Notes: generated from the sequence alone by a model not told the origin. A stretch of DNA of 64,000 nucleotides from Verrucomicrobiota bacterium (GCA_023416735.1 JAEZGX010000026.1:1-64000); one strand, 5' to 3'. Positions 26,302-35,550 are shown, counted from the stretch's first letter. Numbers and translations: made by a program.

Positions 26302-27123
26302 TCACTGCATCGTTATCGTGAACGCTTCCTTCACCAACCCATTCTCCGCGAGAAACGCGTTCAGCGAATCGTAACTCGCCGTCTGCAATCCTCGCCGGCG
26401 ATCCATGTCCTCGTGACTCACTCCTTCCACAAAGTGAGCTCCAATCGACTTGACCGGCCCGAGCCGCACCGGCGTCGGCCGAAAATAGGTTCGGATATTC
26501 GCATAGATGCGCGCCCGATCGTCCGTCTCGTAGAGCGCCGCCATGCAGACTTTCAGCGTGTGCGTCACGCAGTTGTCGAAGCGATCCACCCACGGATTCG
26601 TCAGCAGGTTGTAATCGGGATTGTGCAGCGCCACGTAAGCCGGCGAGCGAATCGCCGCCGCAATCCGTCGCTGCAACGCCTCCACCGGCACGCACACCAC
26701 CACGTCCTTCTCCGCCACGCCCGCGACGAAATCATACGTGAGATCCTGCTTCAGATAACTGCGGTCGTCGCGTCCATCCGCACCTTGGTAGAGATTATAA
26801 ACCGCATAGGTGTGAAACACCTCCCCGTCTGCCCCGCGCACCGGCTCGAACACCGCGAACGCCACATGCGTATAACTGATGCCTTTCGGCAGCTCCGACC
26901 GCGGTCGCCCCGATCGCGCCAGGATCGCGACGTTCACCTTTCGCGCATCGAGTTCGTCGTTCACTTTTAGCGCCAACTCCCGAATCGGCGCCTCGCCGAA
27001 TTTCTCCACCCCGAAGCGGCTGTCCGCACTCGCCCCGGCATAAACCGGGGCGAGCAACAGCGAACTGCCCAACAGCAGAGCCGCCGCAAGGCGACTCGCA
27101 CAAATGAGTTTTTTCATGATCAT
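26302..27123 (-). CDS. Exported DUF2145-family protein
   Basis: This 273-residue protein has a signal peptide (MIMKKLICASRLAAALLLGS, cleavage likely near VYAGA). The mature part contains YTHVAFAVF, TYAVYNLYQG and the conserved segment PDYNLLTNPWVDRF followed by NCVTHTLKV, which I recognise as DUF2145. The Cys and His in these motifs suggest a thiol-hydrolase-like fold, but no activity is known. ATGs at 27123 and 27117 are both possible starts. It lies 24 bases downstream of the Ala-rich exported protein, forming a two-gene unit divergent from the LysR gene. Confidence 0.75.
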   Translation of the reverse strand: MIMKKLICASRLAAALLLGSSLLLAPVYAGASADSRFGVEKFGEAPIRELALKVNDELDARKVNVAILARSGRPRSELPKGISYTHVAFAVFEPVRGADGEVFHTYAVYNLYQGADGRDDRSYLKQDLTYDFVAGVAEKDVVVCVPVEALQRRIAAAIRSPAYVALHNPDYNLLTNPWVDRFDNCVTHTLKVCMAALYETDDRARIYANIRTYFRPTPVRLGPVKSIGAHFVEGVSHEDMDRRRGLQTASYDSLNAFLAENGLVKEAFTITMQ

Positions 27124-27147
27124 GGATGTTGAGGGTTCAGCTCACGC

Positions 27148-27597
27148 TCAGCGTTTCGCATTCAACACCATGCTCGGAGGCAGGTCCGCGAGTCTCGCCG
27201 CATTCGCGTTCCTCACCTGCGGCACCGCTCGCTCACGATTGAGCGCGGGCCGCTTCGCCGGATCGCTGGTCGCGAAGTCCCAGATTTCGCCCGCTCCCTC
27301 CTTAGCCGCATCTCCAGTGGCAACACTCGCCTCGCCCACCGCCGCGACCAGACTCCCCGCGGTCGCCACCGCCGCGCCGCTCACATAAACCGGCACCGCC
27401 GCCACACCGGAGGCGACTTTCACCGTGGCCTCACCGGATTCGACCCCCGCCTTGGCAACTTCACCCGCCGCCGCGACCGAATGACTCGCCGCCGCCGAGA
27501 GGTGCGACGTCGCCGCACACGATTGAGCCGACAAAGCGAGCGTTCCGAAACCAAGAACGATCGCGACCGTGACCAGGGATTTAGCATGTGTTTTCAT
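27148..27597 (-). CDS. Ala-rich exported protein of unknown function
   Basis: This 149-residue protein has an N-terminal signal peptide (MKTHAKSLVTVAIVLGFG) ending near a cysteine in SAQSCAA, which could be a lipoprotein or a normal cleavage site. The middle is a low-complexity Ala/Val/Gly segment (about 35-110) that could form amphipathic or membrane-inserting helices. The C-terminus is polar (PAKRPALNRERAVPQ). I recognise no family. Its tight coupling to the DUF2145 gene suggests a joint envelope role. Confidence 0.7.
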   Translation of the reverse strand: MKTHAKSLVTVAIVLGFGTLALSAQSCAATSHLSAAASHSVAAAGEVAKAGVESGEATVKVASGVAAVPVYVSGAAVATAGSLVAAVGEASVATGDAAKEGAGEIWDFATSDPAKRPALNRERAVPQVRNANAARLADLPPSMVLNAKR

Positions 27598-27636
27598 AAC
27601 GCTCCCAGCCTACCGCATTCCTCGCTCTCGCCGTTA

Positions 27637-27673
27637 ATCGATAAATCTGATGCCGCCCATCAATCATATCGAT
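27637..27673. promoter_or_regulatory. Palindromic candidate LysR operator
   Basis: Two 16-base arms (27637-27652 and 27658-27673) form an imperfect inverted repeat with outer ATCGAT and inner TGATG/CATCA blocks, 12 of 16 positions paired and a 5-base spacer. It sits in the AT-richer part of the divergent region between the DUF2145 unit and the LysR gene, the usual position of a LysR-type binding site. Confidence 0.5.
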
Positions 27674-27734
27674 AGCCGTCCGTGACACCCACGACTCTTG
27701 TCTCCCTCGGGTGCTCTGCCTTCATCCGCCCGCG

Positions 27735-28619
27735 ATGAACCTCCATCACCTCGAACTCTTCTACCACGTTGCGAAACATGGAGGCATCAGTCGCGCCGTG
27801 CGCCACATCCCCTACGGCATTCAACAACCCGCCGTCAGCAGCCAGGTGCTCCAACTCGAACAAGACCTCGGCGCCAAACTCTTCGACCGACAACCCTTCC
27901 GCCTCACTTCCGAAGGCAAGGAACTCTACGATTTCGCCCGGCCTTTCTTCGACAACGCCGATGCCGTCGCCGCCCGCCTCCGCAACCGCCAGGCGCCGAT
28001 CCTGCGCTTCGCCGCCTCCGAGCTCATCCTTCGCGACTACCTCCCACCGATCATCGAACGCCTCCGCCGCAAACATCCCGGACTTCGCTTCGGTTTCCGC
28101 ACCGGCTTCCAAGCCCAGCTCGAAACCTGGCTCCAGGAAGGCGACATCGACCTCGCCATCACTCCGCTTCAAACCCGCCCTCAACCCGGACTCAAAAGCA
28201 TTCCCATCATCGCACTCGATCCCGTCCTCATCGTTCCCAAATCCTCCCGGCTGAAATCAGCCGCCGACCTTTGGACGCGCGACCGCATCGACGAACCGCT
28301 CATCTGCCTGCCAGCCGGCGAAGCGATCACCCGCGTCTTCCGCCAAGGTCTCGCCGAAATGAAAGTCGACTGGCCCACCTCCATCGAAGCGAGCTCCACC
28401 GAGCTCGTCGCCCAATACGTCGCCATCGGCTACGGGCTCGGCGTCGGCGTCAACGTCCCGCACCTCATCCAACAACCCAACGTCCGCATCCTCCCCCTTC
28501 CCGGATTCGACACCGTCGAAATCGCCGCGCTCTGGCGCCCGCCCGCATCACCGCTCCACGACGATCTCCGCGAAGCCATCGCCGCCCGCACCGCCGAACT
28601 CTGGGCCAACAAAACATAG
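27735..28619 (+). CDS. LysR-family transcriptional regulator
   Basis: This 294-residue regulator has an N-terminal winged helix-turn-helix (MNLHHLELFYHVAKHGGISR, then QQPAVSSQVLQLEQDLGAKL, residues 1-60) followed by a periplasmic-binding-protein-like effector domain (about 90-290). The ATG at 27735 places the HTH at the N-terminus as usual; an upstream start at 27711 is less likely. It is divergent from the Ala-rich/DUF2145 unit, with a palindrome between them, so control of that unit plus autoregulation is the simplest model. The effector is unknown. Confidence 0.88.
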   Translation: MNLHHLELFYHVAKHGGISRAVRHIPYGIQQPAVSSQVLQLEQDLGAKLFDRQPFRLTSEGKELYDFARPFFDNADAVAARLRNRQAPILRFAASELILRDYLPPIIERLRRKHPGLRFGFRTGFQAQLETWLQEGDIDLAITPLQTRPQPGLKSIPIIALDPVLIVPKSSRLKSAADLWTRDRIDEPLICLPAGEAITRVFRQGLAEMKVDWPTSIEASSTELVAQYVAIGYGLGVGVNVPHLIQQPNVRILPLPGFDTVEIAALWRPPASPLHDDLREAIAARTAELWANKT

Positions 28620-28638
28620 GCCTCACCTTCGCCCTCCC

Positions 28639-29535
28639 ATGAAAATCTTCCTCACCGGCGCCTCCGGTCTCGTCGGCGGCAACTTCGCGCAAATCGCCGC
28701 CGCCAGCGGCCATCAGGTGATCGGCGTTGTCGGCCGCTTCACCGGCGAACTCCACGGCCTTTCCCAGCGCCTTTCCCTCGACCTAACCGACGAAGCCGCG
28801 CTCGTCTCCGCGCTTCGCTCCGCCGCCCCCGACGCAATCGTCAACTGCGCCGCGATCTCCGAACCCGCGCAATGCGATGCCGATCCCGTTCTCTCCGAGG
28901 CGATGAACGTCACGCTGCCCGCCCGCCTCGCCCAACTCGCGCGCGAGCTCGACGCCCGTCTTCTCCACCTCTCCACCGAACAGGTCTTCGATGGACAACG
29001 CAGCAACCCCTACGCTCCGCACGACCGGACAAATCCAATAAATCGATACGCCGCGCAAAAACTCGCCAGCGAACAAGCCGTCCTCGATCTCGCGCCTCAC
29101 CATTCGGCCACCATCCGTGCCCCGCTCCTGATGGGCAACAGCCCCGGCCGCCGTCGCTCCTTGCATGAACGCCTGCTCGCCGACTGGGCCGCCGGCCGCA
29201 CGCCCAAACTCTACACCGACGAATTCCGCCAGCCTTGCACCGCCGCCAATCTCGCCGCCGCCTTGGTCGAGCTCCTTCCTCGCCGTGACCTGCACGGCGT
29301 CTTCCATTGGGCCGGCGCCGAACTCCTCTCCCGCCACGAAATCGGCCTGCGCGTGCGCGAGCATTTCAATCTCTCGGAGTCCGCCGCGCCCATCGTCGCC
29401 ATCACGCGCACCGAAACCCCCGCCGTCGCCGCGCAGCGCCAACCCTGCCTCGCCCTCAACCTCGAGCCTCTCCTCAGCACCCTCCGCTCCCGCCCCCAAA
29501 CCTTCGCCGAACAGCTCCCCACGCTCGAACCCTAA
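28639..29535 (+). CDS. RmlD-like sugar-nucleotide reductase (dTDP-4-dehydrorhamnose reductase family)
   Basis: This 298-residue SDR has TGASGLVGGNF at the N-terminus, NCAAISEPAQCD (the RmlD aspartate/cysteine region), STEQVFDGQ in place of STDYVFDG, and catalytic YAAQK. The C-terminal half (DEFRQPCTAANLAAAL, GVFHWAG) matches RmlD substrate-binding elements. It may equally be a methionine adenosyltransferase-beta-like or generic SDR. It starts 19 bases after the LysR gene on the same strand. No other rhamnose genes are adjacent. Confidence 0.75.
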   Translation: MKIFLTGASGLVGGNFAQIAAASGHQVIGVVGRFTGELHGLSQRLSLDLTDEAALVSALRSAAPDAIVNCAAISEPAQCDADPVLSEAMNVTLPARLAQLARELDARLLHLSTEQVFDGQRSNPYAPHDRTNPINRYAAQKLASEQAVLDLAPHHSATIRAPLLMGNSPGRRRSLHERLLADWAAGRTPKLYTDEFRQPCTAANLAAALVELLPRRDLHGVFHWAGAELLSRHEIGLRVREHFNLSESAAPIVAITRTETPAVAAQRQPCLALNLEPLLSTLRSRPQTFAEQLPTLEP

Positions 29536-29610
29536 AGCCCGCGCGCCCGACCCCATCCCCGCCCCCCTTAAAGAGCTTCTCTCCTCCTCGTCTCCCCCAC
29601 CCCGACCCAT

Positions 29611-29629
29611 TGTAATACATTGTATTACA
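29611..29629. promoter_or_regulatory. AT-rich perfect palindrome (operator-like)
   Basis: TGTAATACATTGTATTACA is a perfect 8-bp inverted repeat around ATT, an AT island in a C-rich intergenic stretch between the RmlD-like and MFS genes. A 16/19 match occurs inside the oleC coding region at 53661-53679. Confidence 0.55.
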
Positions 29630-29681
29630 GCGGTGCGGGTGCATCCGCGCTTTCCTTCATCGAACGTCAAGTTCTGCTCAA

Positions 29682-31010
29682 TCAATTGGCGGCGACGTGC
29701 ACGGGTAGTTCGTGGTCTTCCTTCACCCAGTTCAGCGCGAGCGCCGCGAGCGCGAGAGACGCACCGCCGAGGAAAATCGCATGGATGGCCTCACCTTCGA
29801 ACCAGCCGGCAACGATGGGTCCGAGGATCGCGGACGCCGCGATTTGCGGGAGCACGATGAACAAATTGAAGACGCCCATGTAGAATCCCATCCGTCCCGC
29901 GGGAATCGCATTCGCCAGCAGCGCATACGGCATCGAGAGGATGCTCGCCCATCCAATGCCCACTCCGGCCATCGACACCAGCAGCCAGATTGGGTCAGGC
30001 CAAATGCCAACGAGCAAGAATCCCGCCGCCGCGACCAACAGGCACACGCGATGAATCCCACGGGCGGAAAACCGTCGCGCCAGGGGGATCAACGCGAACG
30101 CAAAAGCGAACGCCACGCCGTTATAGGTCGCGAAACACACTCCGCCCCACTCGATGCCCCGTTGATACGCCTCCGTTCCCGGCTCTCCGCCGAACACACC
30201 GCGCGCGATGGCCGGCGCGAAGTAAATCCACAGGCAGAATAATCCGAACCACGTGAAGAACTGCACAACCGCCAGCCGCTTCATCGTCGACGGCATCGTG
30301 AGCACGCCGCGAAAAATCTCCCCAAACGCACGCCCCACGCCCGCGCTCGCCGCTCTTTCCCGTTCGAATTCCGCCAGGTTCTCCGGCGGATGCTCACGGG
30401 TCGTCAGCACCGTGTAGAGCACCGCGCCAAAAAACACCGCTGCCCCGATATAGAACGACACGTGCACGGTCACGGGAATGCGCGATCCGCTGTCGCCCAC
30501 GCCCGACGCCACGCCAAACACATTCGTCAACAGCCACGGCAGCGCGGACGAAAGAATCGCGCCGAGACCGATCAACAAACTCTGCATCGCGAAACCCACC
30601 TTGCGCTGCTTCGGCGGCAGCAGGTCGCCGACAAACGCGCGAAACGGTTCCATGCTCACATTCACCGCCGCATCCAAAATCCAGAGCAGCCCCGCGGCCA
30701 TCCACAGCGACGATGAGTTCGGCATCGCAATCAGCGCGAGGCTCGCGAGCACGGCGCCCACCAGGAAATAGGGTCGTCGCCGGCCGAGCCGCGTCCACGT
30801 GCGATCGCTGTAGTATCCAATAATTGGTTGCACCACCAGACCGGTGACCGGCGCGGCGAGCCAGAGCAGCGGGATCTCACTCTCCGTCGCGCCGAGGTAT
30901 TGATAGATGGCGCTCATGTTCGCCATCTGCAGCCCCCAGCCGAATTGAATGCCGAGAAAGCCGAAGCTCATCTTGACGATTTCCACGAGCGCGAGCGGGC
31001 GGGAGTTCAT
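29682..31010 (-). CDS. MFS disaccharide/maltodextrin transporter
   Basis: This 442-residue, 12-helix membrane protein belongs to the GPH/SLC45-like MFS group. The N-terminal helix region (FGFLGIQFGWGLQMANMSAI) and the loop motif GYYSDRTWTRLGRRRPY are typical of maltose permeases, and SMEPFRAFVGDLLP follows in helix 4/5. It would import maltose or maltodextrins across the inner membrane after uptake by the nearby TonB receptor. It lies downstream of malQ on the same strand, separated by a word-repeat hairpin. Third codon positions are mixed C/G, marking the transition in strand bias. Confidence 0.82.
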   Translation of the reverse strand: MNSRPLALVEIVKMSFGFLGIQFGWGLQMANMSAIYQYLGATESEIPLLWLAAPVTGLVVQPIIGYYSDRTWTRLGRRRPYFLVGAVLASLALIAMPNSSSLWMAAGLLWILDAAVNVSMEPFRAFVGDLLPPKQRKVGFAMQSLLIGLGAILSSALPWLLTNVFGVASGVGDSGSRIPVTVHVSFYIGAAVFFGAVLYTVLTTREHPPENLAEFERERAASAGVGRAFGEIFRGVLTMPSTMKRLAVVQFFTWFGLFCLWIYFAPAIARGVFGGEPGTEAYQRGIEWGGVCFATYNGVAFAFAFALIPLARRFSARGIHRVCLLVAAAGFLLVGIWPDPIWLLVSMAGVGIGWASILSMPYALLANAIPAGRMGFYMGVFNLFIVLPQIAASAILGPIVAGWFEGEAIHAIFLGGASLALAALALNWVKEDHELPVHVAAN

Positions 31011-31027
31011 AGGCGGGGACGAGCACT

Positions 31028-31094
31028 AACCACAGAGGCACAAAGGCACGGAAAAGACTCTTTCCGATCTCCGTGTCTCTGTGCCTTTGTGGTT
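31028..31094. repeat. Inverted repeat of CACAGAGGCAC words
   Basis: Arms 31028-31052 (aaccacagaggcacaaaggc...) and 31070-31094 (...tgtgcctttgtggtt) pair at 22 of 25 positions around a 17-base loop, filling nearly the whole gap between the MFS and malQ genes. The transcript would form a strong hairpin between the two. Confidence 0.85.
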
Positions 31095-31107
31095 CACCGA
31101 TTCGGGT

Positions 31108-32760
31108 TCAAGGGCTTTGCGGCGGCTCGCTGTAGTCGACGACTTCACGGGTGCCGGTGCGGTCATAGATCTGGATCCATTCGCGCAGGATCTCCGTCTT
31201 CGTCTTCGCGAGTCGCGCGAGTTGGAGATCGGTAAAACGCCATTGCCAGTTTCCCACCGTCGTTCCCGGGCGGTTCAACACCGCATCGGCGCCGAGATCG
31301 AGCAGGTCCTGAATCGGCACCACCGCCAATCGCGACGTCGTCGCGAGCAATGCGCGAATCATCGGCCAGGCCGAACGCGAACCACGCAGCTGGAAGTAAG
31401 CGTCCACCTGGGCCCGCAGGGGATTCGCGAGATGTTCGAGCCAGCCACGGGTGGTGTTGTTGTCGTGCGTGCCGGTGTAAGCGACACTGTTGAGCGCGAA
31501 GTGATGGGGCAGGTTCGCGTTGTTCGCATCGTGTCCATAGGCGAACTGCATCACTTTCATTCCGGGCAGCCCGCTCGCCCGCCGCAACGCGACGACATCG
31601 GGGCCGATGTAACCCAGATCCTCCGCAATGATGCGCGCGTGCGGCAGTGCGTTTTTAACCGCTTCGAAAAACGCGAGCCCCGGTCCCTTCAACCATCGCC
31701 CGGACCGTGCATCCATCGCATCCGCAGGGATCTCCCAATAGGTGTCAAAACCGCGGAAGTGATCGAGCCGCACCACATCGTAGAGTTGAAACGCTGCCGC
31801 GAGTCGATCGATCCACCACGCATACCCCGTCTGTGCGAGATGCTCCCAGTGGTAGAGCGGATTGCCCCACAACTGACCGTAACTCGAAAAGTAATCCGGC
31901 GGCACACCCGCAACGGCCTCCGGCGTGCCGCGCCGATCGAGCCGAAACACCGCGCGATGCCGCCAGGTGTCGGCGCTGTCGAGCGCCACAAAAATCGGCA
32001 CGTCGCCGATGATTCCCACGCCGCGATCCGCGGCATAGCGGCGCAATCGCTTCCACTGGCCAAAGAAGAGATATTGGTAGAACACGTGCCGCTCCGCTTC
32101 GCGCGCGACGTCAGGCGGACGTTGCGCGTGCAGCTGCGGCGTCCACTCGCTGCAAGCATCGGGCCAGGTCATCCACGCTTCTCCACCGAAATGAGCCTTC
32201 CACGCCATGTAGTCGGCAAAGGGGTCCAACCATGCCGTGTGTCGCGCGCGGAACTCACGCAGTGAACCAAACTCCGCAAACTGCGCTGCTCCACTCTTCG
32301 CGAAACGATCGGCCGCGCGCGCGAGCACCGGCCAGAAGGCCCAGTAGAGATGCCCGTAGTTCACTCGCCGCAGCGGGAGACCGCGCAACTCGGCGAGTTC
32401 GGATGATTCCAGCAATCCCGCCGATTCCAGTTCGCCGAGATCGATGAAGTAAGGATTCCCCGCGGCGCTCGAGAAAAGTTGATATGGCGAATCGCCGTAG
32501 CCCGTCGGGCCGATCGGACAAATCTGCCAGTAGCGCACGCCCGCGTCCGCGAGAAAATCCACAAACGCTCGCGCTCCTCCTCCGAGATTACCGATGCCAA
32601 AATCCCCCGGCAGCGACGAGACGTGCGCGAGGACACCCGCGGAGCGAGTTCTGAGCCACGGCGGCGGAGGAGGATCCGTGTCGAATCGGCGTGGCGCCAA
32701 AGCGGCGGCTTCGAGCCCGGTGAGGACACCGGGCTCCACCACAGATTGGATCGAGCTCAA
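31108..32760 (-). CDS. malQ: 4-alpha-glucanotransferase (amylomaltase, GH77)
   Basis: This roughly 550-residue cytoplasmic enzyme transfers maltodextrin segments between chains. It has the GH77 opening RSAGVLAHVSSLPGDFGIGN, the YWQICPIGPTGYGDSPYQ and GNPYFIDL signatures, the catalytic nucleophile region VVRLDHFRGFDTYWEIP, the acid/base region IIAEDLGYI, and YTGTHDNNTTRGW. The listed start is a TTG with no clear ribosome site; a GTG slightly downstream is possible, and the conserved domain starts about 40 residues in. It is preceded on the same strand by the TonB receptor and followed by the MFS transporter. Confidence 0.93.
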   Translation of the reverse strand: MSSIQSVVEPGVLTGLEAAALAPRRFDTDPPPPPWLRTRSAGVLAHVSSLPGDFGIGNLGGGARAFVDFLADAGVRYWQICPIGPTGYGDSPYQLFSSAAGNPYFIDLGELESAGLLESSELAELRGLPLRRVNYGHLYWAFWPVLARAADRFAKSGAAQFAEFGSLREFRARHTAWLDPFADYMAWKAHFGGEAWMTWPDACSEWTPQLHAQRPPDVAREAERHVFYQYLFFGQWKRLRRYAADRGVGIIGDVPIFVALDSADTWRHRAVFRLDRRGTPEAVAGVPPDYFSSYGQLWGNPLYHWEHLAQTGYAWWIDRLAAAFQLYDVVRLDHFRGFDTYWEIPADAMDARSGRWLKGPGLAFFEAVKNALPHARIIAEDLGYIGPDVVALRRASGLPGMKVMQFAYGHDANNANLPHHFALNSVAYTGTHDNNTTRGWLEHLANPLRAQVDAYFQLRGSRSAWPMIRALLATTSRLAVVPIQDLLDLGADAVLNRPGTTVGNWQWRFTDLQLARLAKTKTEILREWIQIYDRTGTREVVDYSEPPQSP

Positions 32761-32784
32761 GCGAGTCGGGAGTTTGCGCCCAAT

Positions 32785-35550
32785 TCAGAACTTATACGAC
32801 ACGCCGGCCGAGTAGGACGCGCCGTAACTCTGATAATCGACCACGAGCCGCGGATCGCCTTGCTCCGATGTCTGCAGCGGCTCGTCCGTGAGATTGTAGC
32901 CCTGCAGGATCACGGTGAATCCCTTCATCGGCCCCGATTTGAATTCGTAGCTGATCTGCGCGTCGATCACCTGCTCCGTGTGGATCGTGCGGAAGTTTTC
33001 TCCGCGCGGACCGAACGTGTAGATGTTTCCTCGATACGCCGAACGATAGCGTTCGCTCACGCGAGCGGAGAAGCCGCCGCGCTCGTAGTAGATCGTTGCG
33101 CTCGCAACCTTGCGCGAAAGCCCGGGGATCGAGGTGCCCGCGGAGCCGGGCCCATAAGGTTCGATGTCGCTGTCGTTATAGGCGCCGCTGACGATGAAAC
33201 CGAGGCCGCGGACCGACGGAAAAATCAGTTCGCTGGGAAGCGACAATGTGGCTTCGACGCCCTGGATCGTTCCGCCGTCGCCATTCGCGGGCCGATCGTA
33301 AACGCCGAGGTAAGTCGCGGGCGTGACGCCGCCGCTCGGGAAACCGGTGAAGTCCGCGATCACCTTCTGGTTATAGGTGTAAGTGCGCAGATCCTTGTAG
33401 AACGCGGAGACGGCGAAGTAGCCCATGTTGTCGCGAAAGTAGTGTTCGAACGCGAGGTCCACGGAGTTCGACCGCCACGGCTTCAACTCGGGATTGCCGC
33501 CGGAAGCGTTCCACGCGTCGCCTGGATTCGGCGAGGTCGCGAGGTTCGAATTGAAGGTCGTGTTACGTCCGGCACGCATGTCGTTCATGCGTTGGCGCGC
33601 GAGTTGTTGCGCGACGCTGAAGCGCAGGAAGCGGCGCTCGGCGAGTTGCAGTTTCAGGTTCAAACTGGGCAACACGTTCCAGTAGCGATCGCCACCTTCG
33701 GTCGGAACATTGACGGAGCGGCCGTCGATCGGAACGGCCGAGAGACCGTGCGAGGTTTGATCCGTGTGCATGACCTGCACGCCGATATTGCCCGTGAGCG
33801 GCATGCCGCCGATGCGGCTCTGCAGACCGAGTTGCACGTAGCCCACGGCGACCTTTTCGGCGACGTCCCAATCGTTGGAGATCACATCGGTGTGAGGATT
33901 CGTCAGCGCGGTGTAGGTGCCGCCGTAGAGCGCCGCGAGCGGATCGTAACTCGCCATGCCGCTGATACCGATGAAGCTCAGATCGGTCACGCCGGTAGAT
34001 GACGGCAACGGCCCGGTCGTCTGACCGCTCGCGAGCGCGAGATAGTAGCCGTCTTCCACTTCGGACTTGGTGCGGCGGCTGTAACTTCCGCCGATGTCGA
34101 GCAGGTTGAAGAAGCCGTCGAGATTTCGTTTCGCCGAGAACTTGAAGAGCGTGAGCGCATCCTCGGATTTGGGATTCTTCAGGTATCCGGCCTGGCCGCC
34201 GGGAACGACGTCGCTGCCCCAGCCTTGCGGCCCGGCAAGTTGGACCAGGTTGCGGTCGGTGTAATCGAGCGCCGAGGTAAACGTCGCTCCCCGCCCGCTG
34301 CCCATCGCGACGGTGATCGTATCCGGCGTGCCGACCTGATTTGCGCCGGTTCCGGAATAGGTTTCGAGCACGCGGTCCTTCCGATCAATGCGCGAGTAGC
34401 TGAGGTCTCCTTCGAAGGTCCAGCCCGCGTCGTCGCCGAACTTCACGTTCCAGCCGCCGGCGTAAACATCGGCTTTGCGCGCGACGATGTCGTTGCGCAC
34501 GACGTTGAAAACATTGTTGAAAACGGCGTTCGTCACGAGGCCGTCGTCGACGGTGAAACCCGGTTGAAAGCCGGAACCGTTCGGTCCCCAGTAGAGCGGG
34601 ATTTCGATGCCGCGCAGGAGCTGGGTTTCGTCGAAGAAGGAATAGTAAAGATCGATCGTGGAGTGAAACGTGGAGCTGGGCTTGTATTCGATGACGCCCA
34701 TGAGTCCGTCGCGCTTGAGTTCGCTGGAGCGCACGAAAGGTTTCGCGCCGCCGATGACCCAGGGCTGATCCGGATGTTGCTCGGCACTCGTCGCGGGATA
34801 ACCCCAGGCATTCCATTGTTCGCCCTGACCGGGGATGTCGGCATGCGAATAACCGAATGCGACGCCGAGCGTGCCTTCGTTGAACTGATCGATGTAGGAG
34901 GCGCTGTAACGATAGCCGTTGTCGTCGGAGCCGGCGTTGAGCGCGTCGAGCTGCGTCCAATCGTAAAACGCGTTCGCGGCGACCGTCCGGCGTCCGTGCG
35001 TGAGCGGTCGCACGGTGCGAAGATCGATCGTGCCGGCGAGACCCTGGCCAATGAGATTAGCCTGCGTGGTTTTATATACGACGGCGCTGCTGAGAAGTTC
35101 GGCGGGATACTGGTCGAACTCGACCGTGCGATTGCTGTTGGAGCTGACTTGCTCGCGGCCGTTGAGCAGGCCGGTGGTGTAGTCGCCGGTCAGACCGCGA
35201 ATGCTGATGGCCTGGCTGCGGCCGTTGAGACGTTGCGTCGCCAGGCCGGGCAAACGGCTGAGCGAGTCGGCGATGGAGATGTCGGGAAGTTTACCGATGT
35301 CTTCGGCGGCGACGATCTCGGTGATGCCGGGCATGGTTTGCTTCACTTCAGCCGCGGCCGCGAGGCTCCCGGCAAACCCGCCCGTGACGGTGAAGCGATC
35401 GAGAACGACCAGGCCGCCCGCGGGATTTTGTTCGGAATCGCGCGGATCGGTGGAGGAATCCGACGGCGTTTGCGAGAAGGCGATCGAAGGAAGCAACAGG
35501 AGGAGCGTGAGGCTCGCTCGGGAGGTGGGGAACTGCGATGGCGATGACAT
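32785..35550 (-). CDS. TonB-dependent receptor, probably for maltodextrins
   Basis: This 921-residue outer-membrane receptor has a signal peptide (MSSPSQFPTSRASLTLLLLL...AFSQ), a short linker with a TonB-box-like LVVLDRFTV, a plug domain (IADSLSRLPG, SIRGL), a 22-strand barrel, and the terminal aromatic strand YSAGVSYKF. The frame extends to 35874, but the ATG at 35550 places the signal peptide correctly and leaves a divergent promoter region. Its position between malQ and a divergent secreted amylase suggests it carries starch oligosaccharides into the periplasm. That substrate is inferred from context. Confidence 0.88.
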   Translation of the reverse strand: MSSPSQFPTSRASLTLLLLLPSIAFSQTPSDSSTDPRDSEQNPAGGLVVLDRFTVTGGFAGSLAAAAEVKQTMPGITEIVAAEDIGKLPDISIADSLSRLPGLATQRLNGRSQAISIRGLTGDYTTGLLNGREQVSSNSNRTVEFDQYPAELLSSAVVYKTTQANLIGQGLAGTIDLRTVRPLTHGRRTVAANAFYDWTQLDALNAGSDDNGYRYSASYIDQFNEGTLGVAFGYSHADIPGQGEQWNAWGYPATSAEQHPDQPWVIGGAKPFVRSSELKRDGLMGVIEYKPSSTFHSTIDLYYSFFDETQLLRGIEIPLYWGPNGSGFQPGFTVDDGLVTNAVFNNVFNVVRNDIVARKADVYAGGWNVKFGDDAGWTFEGDLSYSRIDRKDRVLETYSGTGANQVGTPDTITVAMGSGRGATFTSALDYTDRNLVQLAGPQGWGSDVVPGGQAGYLKNPKSEDALTLFKFSAKRNLDGFFNLLDIGGSYSRRTKSEVEDGYYLALASGQTTGPLPSSTGVTDLSFIGISGMASYDPLAALYGGTYTALTNPHTDVISNDWDVAEKVAVGYVQLGLQSRIGGMPLTGNIGVQVMHTDQTSHGLSAVPIDGRSVNVPTEGGDRYWNVLPSLNLKLQLAERRFLRFSVAQQLARQRMNDMRAGRNTTFNSNLATSPNPGDAWNASGGNPELKPWRSNSVDLAFEHYFRDNMGYFAVSAFYKDLRTYTYNQKVIADFTGFPSGGVTPATYLGVYDRPANGDGGTIQGVEATLSLPSELIFPSVRGLGFIVSGAYNDSDIEPYGPGSAGTSIPGLSRKVASATIYYERGGFSARVSERYRSAYRGNIYTFGPRGENFRTIHTEQVIDAQISYEFKSGPMKGFTVILQGYNLTDEPLQTSEQGDPRLVVDYQSYGASYSAGVSYKF

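Noticed and set aside
29611..29629. dif/Xer recombination site
   Set aside because: The palindrome has 8-bp arms and a 3-bp centre rather than 11-6-11, a second near copy exists in oleC, and the skew change here has origin rather than terminus polarity.
34225..35547. 440-codon plus-strand frame inside the first TonB receptor
   Set aside because: Antisense shadow of a strongly supported receptor gene; no recognisable domain.
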